Origin: Methanomassiliicoccales archaeon
Lineage (GTDB): Archaea > Thermoplasmatota > Thermoplasmata > Methanomassiliicoccales > JAAEEP01
Direction: 5' to 3'
Length of the DNA stretch: 64,000 bases
Assembly (NCBI GenBank): GCA_013415695.1
Contig: JAAEEP010000002.1
Location: 86,110-150,109, forward strand
The notes beneath the pieces are model-generated. The model made no database searches. It was not told where the DNA came from and saw nothing but the letters and a program-made list of their open reading frames with translations. How positions within the stretch are numbered: position 1 is the first letter of the stretch; each line of letters begins with the position of its first letter. Both the position numbers and the translations under genes were made by a program. This document shows positions 16,798-25,877 of this stretch, piece by piece.

Positions 16798-17805
16798 ATG
16801 CTAAAGATCGCCATCAACGGATTCGGGAGGATCGGCAGGTCTTTCTTGAGGGCGGCGATGTTCCGTCGCGAGTACGGGTCGAAGTATGAAGTGGTTGCGG
16901 TGAACGACCTGGCCGCAGCCTCCACACTAGCATATCTACTGAAACACGACTCGGTCCATGGAAATCTTAGCAATGATATCAAGGCTACCGATGGAGGAGT
17001 ATCGGTCGATGATAGATTGATATCGTTCATTAGCGAGAAGGATCCTTCCAGGCTTCCCTGGGAGAAGCTTGGGGCGGATGTGGTGATCGAGTCAACCGGT
17101 TTCTTCACGGATAGAAAGAGCAGCCAGATGCATCTGGATGCAGGTGCTGACAAGGTGATCATCTCAGCTCCGGCCAAGAATCCAGATGTCACCGTTGTGT
17201 TGGGCGCGAACCAGGAGGCTTACCACAGAGATGAGCACAGGATAATATCAATGGCATCTTGCACCACCAACAGTGTGGCGCTTCCGGCAAAAGTGCTCAA
17301 CGACCGCTTTCACATCATGGCTGGGCTGATGACTACGGTACACGCGTACACCGGGGATCAGAGGCTTCTGGACTTCCCCCACACCGATCTCCGAAGGGCC
17401 AGGGCTGCCCCCCTGTCAATCGTACCGACGACAACTGGAGCGGCGAGAGCGGTCTCTCTGGTGCTTCCGGAGCTGAAGGGCAAACTGAACGGATTGGCGT
17501 TGAGAGTTCCCGTGCCTGATGGATCGATAACCGACCTCACGGTTTGGGTAGCTGAGGAAGCAGATCGGGAGAAGGTCAACTCCGCGCTTAAGGATGCGTC
17601 GGAGGGTGTGATGAAAGGGTTCCTGGGTTACTCTGAGGAACCATTGGTTTCCGTTGATATTGTGGGAGACCCAAGGTCGTCTATCGTTGATGCACCCAGC
17701 ACGCTTGTTTCCAAGGAAAAGGGTAATCTAGTGAAAGTCTTATGCTGGTACGACAACGAGTGGGGATACGCCAACCGGCTTGTTGACTTTCTTTCCTATA
17801 TCTGA
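16798..17805 (+). CDS. gapA: Glyceraldehyde-3-phosphate dehydrogenase, bacterial-type class I
   Basis: A 335-residue enzyme of the class found in bacteria and eukaryotes: 'INGFGRIGRS' at the N-terminus, catalytic 'ASCTTNSVALPAKVL', 'HAYTGDQRLLD', 'RRARAAPLSIVPTTTGAA' and C-terminal 'WYDNEWGYANRL'. It is only distantly related to the class II enzyme encoded just upstream. The nucleotide-binding 'VAVNDLAAASTLAYLL' keeps the Asp typical of NAD use. A TATA-like GGATTTTTTAG about 33 nt upstream suggests its own promoter, and pgk starts 11 bases after its stop, so the two make a gap-pgk unit. Transfer from bacteria is the likely origin. Confidence 0.95.
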   Translation: MLKIAINGFGRIGRSFLRAAMFRREYGSKYEVVAVNDLAAASTLAYLLKHDSVHGNLSNDIKATDGGVSVDDRLISFISEKDPSRLPWEKLGADVVIESTGFFTDRKSSQMHLDAGADKVIISAPAKNPDVTVVLGANQEAYHRDEHRIISMASCTTNSVALPAKVLNDRFHIMAGLMTTVHAYTGDQRLLDFPHTDLRRARAAPLSIVPTTTGAARAVSLVLPELKGKLNGLALRVPVPDGSITDLTVWVAEEADREKVNSALKDASEGVMKGFLGYSEEPLVSVDIVGDPRSSIVDAPSTLVSKEKGNLVKVLCWYDNEWGYANRLVDFLSYI

Positions 17806-17816
17806 GGTGGAAGGGG

Positions 17817-19034
17817 ATGAAGGATTTCAACACTCTTGACGACTTCGATGTTAGCGGTAAGACGGTCATACTCAGGGTGGACATCAATCTTCCCTTGGAC
17901 AAGGATCGTCTTGAGATAGTCGATGAAAACAGGGTAAGGATGATAGTACCCACCCTGAGAGAACTCCTAGACAGGGGGGCAAAGGTGGTCATATTGGCCC
18001 ACCAGGGCCGTCCCGGGAGTTGGGATTTCACTTCCCTGGAGAGGCATTCCAAATCGCTTTCCTCCTGCCTTGGGAGGGAAGTCAGGTATGTGGATGATGT
18101 TCTTGGCGAAGAGGCGGAGAACGCCATCAAGAGCCTTAGAAAGGGGGAGGCGATCCTGCTTGGGAATGTCAGGGCATTAGAATGCGAAATGAAGAAGGCC
18201 AGCATGGAGGAGCACGGAGAATCGGAACTGGTGCAAAAACTGGCTCCCATGGCCGACCTTTATGTAAATGATGCTTTTGCAGCCTCTCACAGGCCTCAAT
18301 GCTCTCTCGTAGGGTTCCAGGCAAAGCTGCCTTCCGCAGCGGGAAGGCTGTTGGAGCGGGAGCTGGATGCGCTTGCGAGCGTTTTCGACGAACCAAGAAG
18401 ACCATCAGTCTTCGTCCTCGGGGGCGCAAAGTACTCCGATGCCATCGAGGTCATCGACCGTCTGATCGGAACCGAGAAGGCAAGCTGGGTCATCGTAACC
18501 GGAGCATGCGCCAACTTCTTCCTCAAAGCCTGGGGAATCAATCTGGGCCCCAAGACCGAGGAATTCCTCTTGGAGGAGATGACACCGGAGCTGCTTGAGG
18601 ATGCGAAGTCCCTTCTGAGGAAGAGGGGAAACAGAATGATTCTTCCTTTCGACGTGGCAGTGGACGAGGATGGAAGGCGCGTCAACGTCATGGTAGGAGA
18701 CCTTCCCTCGGACTATCCTATCCTAGACATAGGTGAGAGGTCGATAATTAAGTTCTGCAAGGTCCTGAAAGCCGCGAATACCATCTTCATTTCCGGTCCT
18801 GCGGGCATGATCGAACGCAAAGAATTCGCCCATGGAACGGAGGAGCTCATGAGGGCTGCCGTCGCATCCAACGCCTTTTCCATGGTGGGTGGAGGGCATA
18901 CTGTGGGGATGGTGAACAAATTGGGGTTGGCCGATGGATTCTCCTATGTCAGCACAGGCGGTGGTGCCTTGGAAACCTATCTGAGGGGAAAGCCACTGCC
19001 TGTCGTTGAGGCGCTCAAGGCCGCTAAGCGCTGA
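17817..19034 (+). CDS. pgk: Phosphoglycerate kinase
   Basis: A 405-residue enzyme with the archaeal layout. The substrate Asp-Asn site is 'LRVDINLPL' (20-28), 'LAHQGRPG' replaces the bacterial 'SHLGRP', and the C-terminal nucleotide site is 'FSMVGGGHTVGM' with the Gly-rich loop. It makes ATP from 1,3-bisphosphoglycerate in glycolysis and runs in reverse in gluconeogenesis. It lies 11 bases downstream of class I gap and ends one base before the stop codon of the convergent dapL. Confidence 0.95.
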   Translation: MKDFNTLDDFDVSGKTVILRVDINLPLDKDRLEIVDENRVRMIVPTLRELLDRGAKVVILAHQGRPGSWDFTSLERHSKSLSSCLGREVRYVDDVLGEEAENAIKSLRKGEAILLGNVRALECEMKKASMEEHGESELVQKLAPMADLYVNDAFAASHRPQCSLVGFQAKLPSAAGRLLERELDALASVFDEPRRPSVFVLGGAKYSDAIEVIDRLIGTEKASWVIVTGACANFFLKAWGINLGPKTEEFLLEEMTPELLEDAKSLLRKRGNRMILPFDVAVDEDGRRVNVMVGDLPSDYPILDIGERSIIKFCKVLKAANTIFISGPAGMIERKEFAHGTEELMRAAVASNAFSMVGGGHTVGMVNKLGLADGFSYVSTGGGALETYLRGKPLPVVEALKAAKR

Positions 19035-20186
19035 TCAAAGTACCTCTTCCATCCTTTCCAACGCTTCCCTCACCCTTTCGACTGATCGAGTAAGGGCAAG
19101 CCTGACGAATCCCTCTCCGTGCGCTCCGAAACCTATACCTGGAGTCACGACCACGCCAACGTCCAGCATCTTCTTTGTGAACTCCATGGAGTCGCCTCCA
19201 ACGTTCAACCAGAGGTAGAATGTAGCCTTTGGATCAGGGGCGTCAAAGCCCAATTTTCTGAGCCCCTTTACCATCACGTCCCTCCTCTCCATATAGATGT
19301 CGCAGTTCCTCTTCACCATTGGTGGGATCTCCCTGCCCTGGTATTCCGCAAGAGCCTTCACAGCAGCCCTCTGGATGAACTTGGGGGCTCCTGAGTCTAT
19401 CTGGGACTTTACCTTCTTAAGACCGGATATCAGGTCAGGGGATCCAACCGCATAACCCAGGCGGTACCCGGTCATATTGAATGTCTTGCTCACCGAGCCG
19501 AACTCGATGGCATTATCCCCGAACTCCAGAATGCTAGGGGCCGTGTAGCCGTCAAAGGTTATCTCGGAGTAGGCGTTATCGTAGCACAGGATGGTCCGGT
19601 TCTCATCACACCATTCCAAAGTCTCCCTGAGGAACGAATCGGTGGCAATGGCCCCCGTTGGGTTATTGGGATAGTTCATATAGAGCATCTTGGCGTCCCG
19701 GGGGAGCTCGGAGATTTCCATAATGAAACCATTCTCCTCCCTGAGAGGTGTCTTGACCGGTACTGCGTCGGTAAGAAGGGCGCCTCCCTGCGCATAGACC
19801 GGGTAAGATGGATCGGGCACGATCACCTTCTCCCCTGCGTTCACGAAGGCACGGCAGATATTGGCCAGACCCTCCTTGCTTCCAAGAAGCACGCACACCT
19901 GCCTATCGGGATCTATTTCCACACCGAATCTCTTAGAGTACCACTCGGTTATTGCCACCCGAGTGCCTTTCTCACCCTGGCTTGAGGGGTAGGTGTGGTT
20001 CTCGGGTTTTGTCACCTCTTCCCTCAATATGTCAACGATCTTCTTGGGGGTGGGGATGTCAGGATCGCCTATTCCAAAATCTATAAGGTCGACCCCCTGA
20101 GCCCTCTTCTTGGCGGCCTGCTCTTCCATCTCTGCGAACAGGTACGGTGGGAGGGCTCTCAATCTCGATGCGAATTCGAAACTCAT
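19035..20186 (-). CDS. dapL: LL-diaminopimelate aminotransferase
   Basis: A 383-residue class I/II PLP aminotransferase. It converts tetrahydrodipicolinate straight to LL-diaminopimelate, skipping the acylated intermediates. Visible are 'DFGIGDPDIPTP', 'YPNNPTGA', 'CYDNAYSEI' and the PLP Lys in 'SVSKTFNMTGYR'. The open frame reaches 20276, but the ATG at 20186, two bases after the dapF stop, fits both the operon and the family start. It is the last gene of the lysine operon. On sequence alone another aminotransferase role is possible, but the operon makes DapL by far the best reading. Confidence 0.9.
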   Translation of the reverse strand: MSFEFASRLRALPPYLFAEMEEQAAKKRAQGVDLIDFGIGDPDIPTPKKIVDILREEVTKPENHTYPSSQGEKGTRVAITEWYSKRFGVEIDPDRQVCVLLGSKEGLANICRAFVNAGEKVIVPDPSYPVYAQGGALLTDAVPVKTPLREENGFIMEISELPRDAKMLYMNYPNNPTGAIATDSFLRETLEWCDENRTILCYDNAYSEITFDGYTAPSILEFGDNAIEFGSVSKTFNMTGYRLGYAVGSPDLISGLKKVKSQIDSGAPKFIQRAAVKALAEYQGREIPPMVKRNCDIYMERRDVMVKGLRKLGFDAPDPKATFYLWLNVGGDSMEFTKKMLDVGVVVTPGIGFGAHGEGFVRLALTRSVERVREALERMEEVL

Positions 20187-20188
20187 GC

Positions 20189-21040
20189 TTACCAGTCCTC
20201 GATCTCTCCTTTGAAGACCCGGTAGGCTGGCCCTCTCATATAAGCTGCTGAGAGATCTTTTGGTAGCCGGACCCAAAGTTCGCCCCCAGTGAGCCTGATC
20301 CGGTTCTCTATGTCATAAGGCAATCTGCCGGTCAGCACAGCCGCCACAACGGTGGCGCATGCCCCGGTACCGCAGGCGAGCGTCCAGCCAACTCCGCGCT
20401 CGAAGACTCTGGCTTTCAAACCATCATCGTCAAAGGACGCGAATTCAACGTTGGTTCTCCGAGGAAATAAGCCATGTCTTTCCATTCGCGGTCCCAGCTT
20501 GTCTATCTCCTCATCTTTGAAAGGTTCGAAGGTGATGAAGTGTGGATTGCCCATCGAAACAGCAGTCCCCTTTATGGCCCTTCCATCGACTAGGATGTTC
20601 GATTCGATGAACCTTCCTTTCTCGTCGGTGGGGAGGTCCCTGCAATCCATGGGTATCTCCTTGCACTTCAGTCTAGGAGGTCCCATGTTGACAGTCACCT
20701 CATTTGCCTCCCCGCTCTCGATCTTCAGGTCCAGGGTCATGATACCCGCGAGGGTTTCAACCGTGATCCTTTCCTTCTTCTCCTTGTAGTCGAAATAATG
20801 CTTGGCAAGACATCTGATTCCGTTGCCGCACATCTCGGCCTCGCTGCCATCAGAGTTCATAATCTGCATGCGGCAATCTGCTTTGTCACTCTGCTGGAGA
20901 TAGAGGATGCCATCCGCACCTATTCCAAAATGGCGGTCGCATAGCCTGGTGACGAATTTCTCGTCCTTTGGAGAACTATCATCCCAGTCCTCCAGTAGAA
21001 TGAAATCGTTGCCCAAACCTTGATATTTCCAGAATTTCAC
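20189..21040 (-). CDS. dapF: Diaminopimelate epimerase
   Basis: A 283-residue enzyme that turns LL- into meso-diaminopimelate. The two active-site Cys lie in 'EMCGNGIRCLAKH' and 'LACGTGACATVV'. The frame is open to 21145, but similarity starts at 'VKFWKYQGLGNDF'; the GTG at 21040-21038 overlaps the lysA stop (GTGA), giving a clear translationally coupled start. Confidence 0.95.
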   Translation of the reverse strand: MKFWKYQGLGNDFILLEDWDDSSPKDEKFVTRLCDRHFGIGADGILYLQQSDKADCRMQIMNSDGSEAEMCGNGIRCLAKHYFDYKEKKERITVETLAGIMTLDLKIESGEANEVTVNMGPPRLKCKEIPMDCRDLPTDEKGRFIESNILVDGRAIKGTAVSMGNPHFITFEPFKDEEIDKLGPRMERHGLFPRRTNVEFASFDDDGLKARVFERGVGWTLACGTGACATVVAAVLTGRLPYDIENRIRLTGGELWVRLPKDLSAAYMRGPAYRVFKGEIEDW

Positions 21041-22296
21041 AGCATCAACCTCGAAGGAATCCTTTGATGTTTCAAAATGTCGTCCAAACTCTCCGCCTCC
21101 CTGATGAGGCTTGCGTGCTCCCCCTCGACCAGAACCTCCCTGCATCTGGGGCGGGAGTTGTACTGGGAGCTCATCACGAAGCCGTATGCTCCAACATCAT
21201 AAATCGCGATCAGATCACCTTCCTCCGCTTTTGGAAGAAGGCGATCCTTGGCTAGGTAATCACCCGTCTCGCATATCGGACCTACAATATCGTAGTTGAT
21301 CTCCCCAGGGAGTGAGAACTTATTTGCGATCGCAGCGTGGTGATATGAACCGTAGAATGCAGGCCTAATGAGAGTGTTGAATCCGGCATCCACTCCCAGG
21401 AAGTTCTTCTCCCCGGTATATTTGATGTCGTTCACTCTCGTGAGAAGCACGGTGGAGTCTGCCACGATGAATCTGCCTGGCTCCAGTGCGAATGTGGGAA
21501 TGGAGGAGTTTTCCTTCACAATGGATGTCATCTCCTCCGCGAGGGAATCAAGATCCAGTTTCCTTTCCTCTGGACGGTATGGGATGCCAATTCCGCCCCC
21601 AATATCCAGGAACTCGAGTGATATACCTAGCTCCTCCTCGATCTCGTTGGCGAACGCTACCAGTACATGGGTGACATCTAAGAATGGCTGGGTGTCGAGA
21701 CCACCTGATCCAGTGTGGGCGTGAATTCCCACGGGTTTCAAGCCTAACTCTCTGGCTTCCCTGTATGCCGTAATGACCTGGTCCTTGGGTATCCCGAATT
21801 TCGTTCCCTTGGCCCCGGTGACCACCTTCTCGTGATGACCAGAACCAACTGCCGGGTTTATCCTCAAGGACACTGGGATATCCGTCACTAGCCTGGCCAG
21901 CCTTCTCATCTCCGAGATTGAGTCGATGTTGATGAGAATCTCCCTGGCAACCAGGGCTTTCAGATCCTTATTGGGAACCGATACTCCTGTGAAGAGAATT
22001 CGATTGGGAGAGAACCCCGCCCGGATACTAATGTCAACCTCTCCCATTGACACGGCATCGATGAAGCTGCCCTCCTGCTCAAGTACTCTGAGAATCGCGA
22101 GATTGGAGTTGGCCTTGCAGGCATAGTGGATGCGAGTTGGCATGTGCCTATTGAAAGCCTCATTTATCGTCCTGAAATTCTCCCTCACGGCATTTTCTTC
22201 CGTGACGTAGAGTGGTGTGCCAAATCGCTCCGCGACCTCCACTGCGGACAGTTTTCCTATCATCATATTATTGTCAACACTCTCAAAGTTGCGCAT
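21037..22296 (-). CDS. lysA: Diaminopimelate decarboxylase
   Basis: A 419-residue fold-III PLP enzyme, the last step to lysine. The PLP Lys lies in 'HYACKANSNLAIL', the Gly-rich phosphate loop in 'LDIGGGIGIPY', and the partner-subunit site in 'GPICETGDYLAKD' with the active-site Cys. Start choice is between TTG 22302, overlapping the lysC stop, and ATG 22296 ('MRNFESVDNN'); I chose ATG. The C-terminus overlaps dapF by 4 bases. Confidence 0.95.
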   Translation of the reverse strand: MRNFESVDNNMMIGKLSAVEVAERFGTPLYVTEENAVRENFRTINEAFNRHMPTRIHYACKANSNLAILRVLEQEGSFIDAVSMGEVDISIRAGFSPNRILFTGVSVPNKDLKALVAREILINIDSISEMRRLARLVTDIPVSLRINPAVGSGHHEKVVTGAKGTKFGIPKDQVITAYREARELGLKPVGIHAHTGSGGLDTQPFLDVTHVLVAFANEIEEELGISLEFLDIGGGIGIPYRPEERKLDLDSLAEEMTSIVKENSSIPTFALEPGRFIVADSTVLLTRVNDIKYTGEKNFLGVDAGFNTLIRPAFYGSYHHAAIANKFSLPGEINYDIVGPICETGDYLAKDRLLPKAEEGDLIAIYDVGAYGFVMSSQYNSRPRCREVLVEGEHASLIREAESLDDILKHQRIPSRLML

Positions 22297-22298
22297 GA

Positions 22299-23654
22299 TC
22301 AATCACCGATAAACATGCTGTGGAGCTTTCTTATTACCGATGGAGCGGCGTAGCTCGGTACCACGAAGTTCAGGGCGACATCTGAAGCACCTTCCGAGAT
22401 CATCTCCAAATTTGCCCCTGCGTGCTCCACTGCATCGAATATTCTGGCCGCGACACCTGGGATATCTATCATGTTATCTCCGACGGCACAAACCAGGCAT
22501 ACATTGTCCTTCACTTTGATCCTCTCAATCTGACTCTCCTCCAGTGCGTTGAGGCTTGCCAGTGCCTCTCCCACCGCTGAGGAATGGATGACCACCGCAA
22601 GGGTGGAAAGTGATGTGGATATGGCGTAGGTGTTAACGCCGCTCCCAGAGATCGAACTTATGATCTTGCAGACCAGCTGCGGATCGTAGACGATCTCCGA
22701 TGAGTATATCTTGACTATGGACAGGTTGGGTTTTAAAGCCACGCTTCTCAAGAGACCCTTACCGGGTCCCCTAAGGCGGTGGATGGTCGTACCCTTCCCT
22801 CTTGAGTTGAATGTGTTCCTCACTTTGATCTCTATGCTCTTTTGCCTGGCTGGCTCCATTGTGCGGGCGTGGAGCACCTTCGCCCCGAAGTATGCGAGCT
22901 CGGCCGCTTCGGTGTAGTTCATCTCCTCAATAGTCTCCGCATCCTCCACAAGCCTGGGATCGGCCGTCATGAAACCATCGACATCGGTCCAGATCTCTAA
23001 GCAGTCGGCATCCAATCCGTAGGCAACTACGGCAGCGGAGTAGTCAGACCCACCTCTTCCCAGGGTCAGTGGCCTGCCCTTATCATCGATACCATAGAAT
23101 CCAGTCAGGACGACGGTCTTTCCCTCCTCAATGAGGGGAAGGATGCTCCTCTTCAGATTGGGGCTTGTGGCCTCTAGATCGCAAGCCCCCATACCTGGAG
23201 GGCCCTTGGCGACAATGCCCGCTACCTCCGATGTCAGACGAACTGCATCGACTCCGGCGCTCCTCAGGACATACAATAAGGACAATGAAGAGAGGCGCTC
23301 ACCCCAACTTGATATGGCATCGGCCAGCACGGCCGATGGTCTGAAACTATAGTGCTTCATAAGTTCGGCCAGCTTCTCCAGCCGCTTCCTGACATCTTGT
23401 ATGTAGGCTTCACCGAGTTCATTAGAAAGCAGAGGTTCCATGATCTCCATGTGCCTGTTGCAGAGCGTGTCCAAGATGTCCCCTATTGGAGGCTGCTGGC
23501 AGTCTATCCATGAGATGAGGAGATTGGTCACTTTAGACATGGCCGAAACAACGATAACCTTCTTGCTTGGCTCGTTGTTGACGATTGAAACCACATTGGA
23601 AAGGGCCTCCACCGATCCCATGCTGGTCCCGCCAAACTTCATCACCTTGATCAT
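22299..23654 (-). CDS. lysC: Aspartokinase
   Basis: A 451-residue enzyme, the entry point from aspartate to lysine, threonine and methionine. The N-terminal 'KVMKFGGTSMGSVEAL' is the ATP/aspartate site, 'TLGRGGSDYSAAVVAYGL' is the kinase block, and two ACT domains fill the C-terminal third ('SIVKIYSSEI...' and 'VCLVCAVGDNM'). Those ACT domains suggest feedback control, probably by lysine given the operon. The open frame runs to 23729, but the ATG at 23654 overlaps the dapB stop by ATGA and begins the family similarity. Confidence 0.95.
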   Translation of the reverse strand: MIKVMKFGGTSMGSVEALSNVVSIVNNEPSKKVIVVSAMSKVTNLLISWIDCQQPPIGDILDTLCNRHMEIMEPLLSNELGEAYIQDVRKRLEKLAELMKHYSFRPSAVLADAISSWGERLSSLSLLYVLRSAGVDAVRLTSEVAGIVAKGPPGMGACDLEATSPNLKRSILPLIEEGKTVVLTGFYGIDDKGRPLTLGRGGSDYSAAVVAYGLDADCLEIWTDVDGFMTADPRLVEDAETIEEMNYTEAAELAYFGAKVLHARTMEPARQKSIEIKVRNTFNSRGKGTTIHRLRGPGKGLLRSVALKPNLSIVKIYSSEIVYDPQLVCKIISSISGSGVNTYAISTSLSTLAVVIHSSAVGEALASLNALEESQIERIKVKDNVCLVCAVGDNMIDIPGVAARIFDAVEHAGANLEMISEGASDVALNFVVPSYAAPSVIRKLHSMFIGD

Positions 23655-24430
23655 AGCCCGAGCACCTCGCCCATTCCATGGACTACGCCATCCTTTCTTC
23701 CCGAAACCCATTCTATTGCAGTTATGCATCCTTCGGCGAATGCCTCCCTTGAATGCGCTCGATGGGTCAACTCAATTCGCTCCTTCTTGCCAGCGAAAAT
23801 CACGGTGTGTTCCCCTACAATATCTCCAGCCCTCACCGCGTGAATTCCAATTTCCCTCTTCCTAGCACCAACATCGCCCTGCCTTCCGTGTACAACATCA
23901 TCGATTCCTACCGTGCTGGCGATTATCTCAGCTGCCCTGATCGCTGTGCCAGATGGTGCGTCCTTCTTCTTGTTGTGATGGACCTCGATGATCTCAACAT
24001 CGTAATCCTTCAGGACACTTGCAAGATTCTCGCAGGTCTTCCAGAAAACATTGACCCCCACCGAGAAGTTGGGGGAGACAACTGCCGAAAGGCCGTTCTC
24101 CTTCACGCCCATTGCAAATTCTTCCATGACCTCTAGTGATATGCTGGTGGTGCCAATCACGGAGTTCACCCCAGTGCTGGGGATCCGAGGAAGGTTCTGG
24201 TTTGCCGCCGAGGGCGATGTCAGATCCACATACACATCAATTCCATGAAGCGCAGATTCCAGATCAGCAGGGCTGATTGTTGTTACTCCCGGAAATAACT
24301 CGTTACCGAGGTCAGGGTTCTCAGGAGAAACTATTGCCGCAACCAGTTCCATTCCTGGATGCGACTGGATAAGACTGGAGACCATGCTTCCCAGCTTACC
24401 GCTGGCTCCTGCAACAGCGACACGAATCAT
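23651..24430 (-). CDS. dapB: 4-hydroxy-tetrahydrodipicolinate reductase
   Basis: A 259-residue enzyme of the lysine pathway that reduces the DapA product with NAD(P)H. The Rossmann loop is GASGKLG (8-14). The catalytic block is 'EIIEVHHNKKKDAPSGTA', with the His pair and Lys of the family, and 'HTVIFAGKKERIELTHRA' follows. It starts 12 bases after the dapA stop and overlaps lysC by 4 bases. Confidence 0.95.
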   Translation of the reverse strand: MIRVAVAGASGKLGSMVSSLIQSHPGMELVAAIVSPENPDLGNELFPGVTTISPADLESALHGIDVYVDLTSPSAANQNLPRIPSTGVNSVIGTTSISLEVMEEFAMGVKENGLSAVVSPNFSVGVNVFWKTCENLASVLKDYDVEIIEVHHNKKKDAPSGTAIRAAEIIASTVGIDDVVHGRQGDVGARKREIGIHAVRAGDIVGEHTVIFAGKKERIELTHRAHSREAFAEGCITAIEWVSGRKDGVVHGMGEVLGL

Positions 24431-24442
24431 ATTTAATCCGCC

Positions 24443-25315
24443 TCAGATTAGTTCAAGGTCCGTCAGAGTACCCTTCAGGATCTCGAGATTCTTGTCCTCC
24501 ATGTCGCACATGGGTGACCGGAAACTTCCCGAGGGTTTACCCATCAGGCGAAGACTTGTCTTCACCGGTATAGGGTTCGTCTCCAAGAACAGGTGTTTGA
24601 ATAATCTCAAGAGCCTGTAATTTAGATTCCGGGAACCTTCGAGATCACCTTCGAGCAACCTGTGGACCATGGAACTCACCTTATCAGGTACAATATTTGA
24701 TGCCACTGATATCACTCCCTTGGCTCCCGAAGCCATCATGGGGAATGTCATGCTATCATCGCCAGAAAGCACCGAGAAGCTATCCCGAGCACCTTCGATT
24801 ATCTCCATCACCTGTACTATGTTCCCGCTAGCCTCCTTGATCCCCACGACTCCCGGGATCTCGCTGAGTTCCAGGGTGGTTGAGGCCGGGAGGTTCACTC
24901 CAGTACGGCTCGGCACATTGTACAATATGATAGGCACATCAACCGCCTCTGCGATGGTCGAGAAATGCTGGACCATTCCCTTTCGCGTCGGCTTGTTATA
25001 GTAAGGAGAGATGGATAGCAGGTAATTGGCACCAAGGTCCTCAGCCGCCCGGCTGAGCTCCACTGCTTCATATGTAGAGTTGCTTCCGGTGCCAGCGATG
25101 ACCTTCGCTTTCTTGACCTGATCTATTACTATCTCGATGACCTTAACATGCTCCTCAAAGTTGAGGGTGGCGGACTCACCAGTTGTACCGCAAGGCACTA
25201 TGGCATCAACTCCTCCAGCCTCTTGGAAGTCAACAAGCTCCCTAAGGCCAGCCTCGTCGATCTGCCCGTCTTTTGTGAATGGTGTGATGATGGCGGTCCC
25301 GCACCCTTTGAACAA
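24443..25315 (-). CDS. dapA: 4-hydroxy-tetrahydrodipicolinate synthase
   Basis: A 290-residue class I aldolase that condenses pyruvate with aspartate semialdehyde. The Schiff-base Lys is in 'VVGIKEASGN', the catalytic Tyr in 'ILYNVPSRTGVNL', and the entry block is 'PCGTTGESATLNFEEH'. It follows lrp directly on the same strand, with its ATG base next to the end of the lrp stop. The reaction needs aspartate semialdehyde, but no asd gene is in this operon or window. Confidence 0.95.
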   Translation of the reverse strand: MFKGCGTAIITPFTKDGQIDEAGLRELVDFQEAGGVDAIVPCGTTGESATLNFEEHVKVIEIVIDQVKKAKVIAGTGSNSTYEAVELSRAAEDLGANYLLSISPYYNKPTRKGMVQHFSTIAEAVDVPIILYNVPSRTGVNLPASTTLELSEIPGVVGIKEASGNIVQVMEIIEGARDSFSVLSGDDSMTFPMMASGAKGVISVASNIVPDKVSSMVHRLLEGDLEGSRNLNYRLLRLFKHLFLETNPIPVKTSLRLMGKPSGSFRSPMCDMEDKNLEILKGTLTDLELI

Positions 25316-25738
25316 TTAATCTCCTCCGAAATGCTCCTTGAGTATCAACCTCGTCCTGGTGGACTGGACATTATCGAATTTACGTACTCTCTCGATAATC
25401 TCGTTCAATTGGGGGGATGAGGCAACGTCGATTATAGCCACAATGTCCTCCTCGCCCGTGACCTCGAAAACCTCGGAAACGCCATCGAACTTAGCAATCT
25501 CCGATGCCACCTCGGCCGTGTTTACGTTGACGTCGATCTTGATCTCGATGATAGCCTTGACATTCTTGCTGCTGGTTTTAATGGTGAAGCTTTGAATGAT
25601 CTCTTCATCAACCAGCTTCCTAACCCTGCTCCTGATCGTCCCCTCGGAAACCTTCAGTTGGTTAGCGATATCAACAAATGGCCGCCTCGAGTCCTTCTTC
25701 AGGATCTCAATGATTTTTTCGTCTAGATGATCCATCAT
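25316..25738 (-). CDS. Lrp/AsnC-family transcription regulator heading the lysine operon
   Basis: A 140-residue regulator with an N-terminal winged helix ('DLDEKIIEILKKDSRRPFVDIANQL', recognition helix around 'SEGTIRSRVRKL') and a C-terminal RAM/ACT-like effector domain. As the first gene of lrp-dapA-dapB-lysC-lysA-dapF-dapL it probably senses lysine, as LysM does in Sulfolobus, and controls its own operon; the ligand is inference. The promoter region holds TCGTACGA and a related TTTCGTAGA, a possible binding site. Confidence 0.88.
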   Translation of the reverse strand: MMDHLDEKIIEILKKDSRRPFVDIANQLKVSEGTIRSRVRKLVDEEIIQSFTIKTSSKNVKAIIEIKIDVNVNTAEVASEIAKFDGVSEVFEVTGEEDIVAIIDVASSPQLNEIIERVRKFDNVQSTRTRLILKEHFGGD

Positions 25739-25810
25739 GTAATCGCCTCGTACTTATCATCCAGGTGTCTTCCCAGTATTCGTACGATTTTCGTAGATAT
25801 CAAAGAATTC

Positions 25811-25821
25811 CTATATATAAA
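25811..25821 (-). promoter_or_regulatory. Promoter of the lysine operon
   Basis: On the minus strand TTTATATATAG forms a strong archaeal TATA box, preceded by a purine-rich BRE-like stretch (gaaaaaaagtgggg region on the opposite strand). It predicts transcription start near 25786 and a leader of about 48 nt before the lrp ATG. TCGTACGA with TTTCGTAGA lies in 25780-25800, where a repressor would block initiation. Confidence 0.6.
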
Positions 25822-25877
25822 TTCCGAAAAAAAGTGGGGATTTCTGGTTATACAATAATATAGACAATTATCGATAA

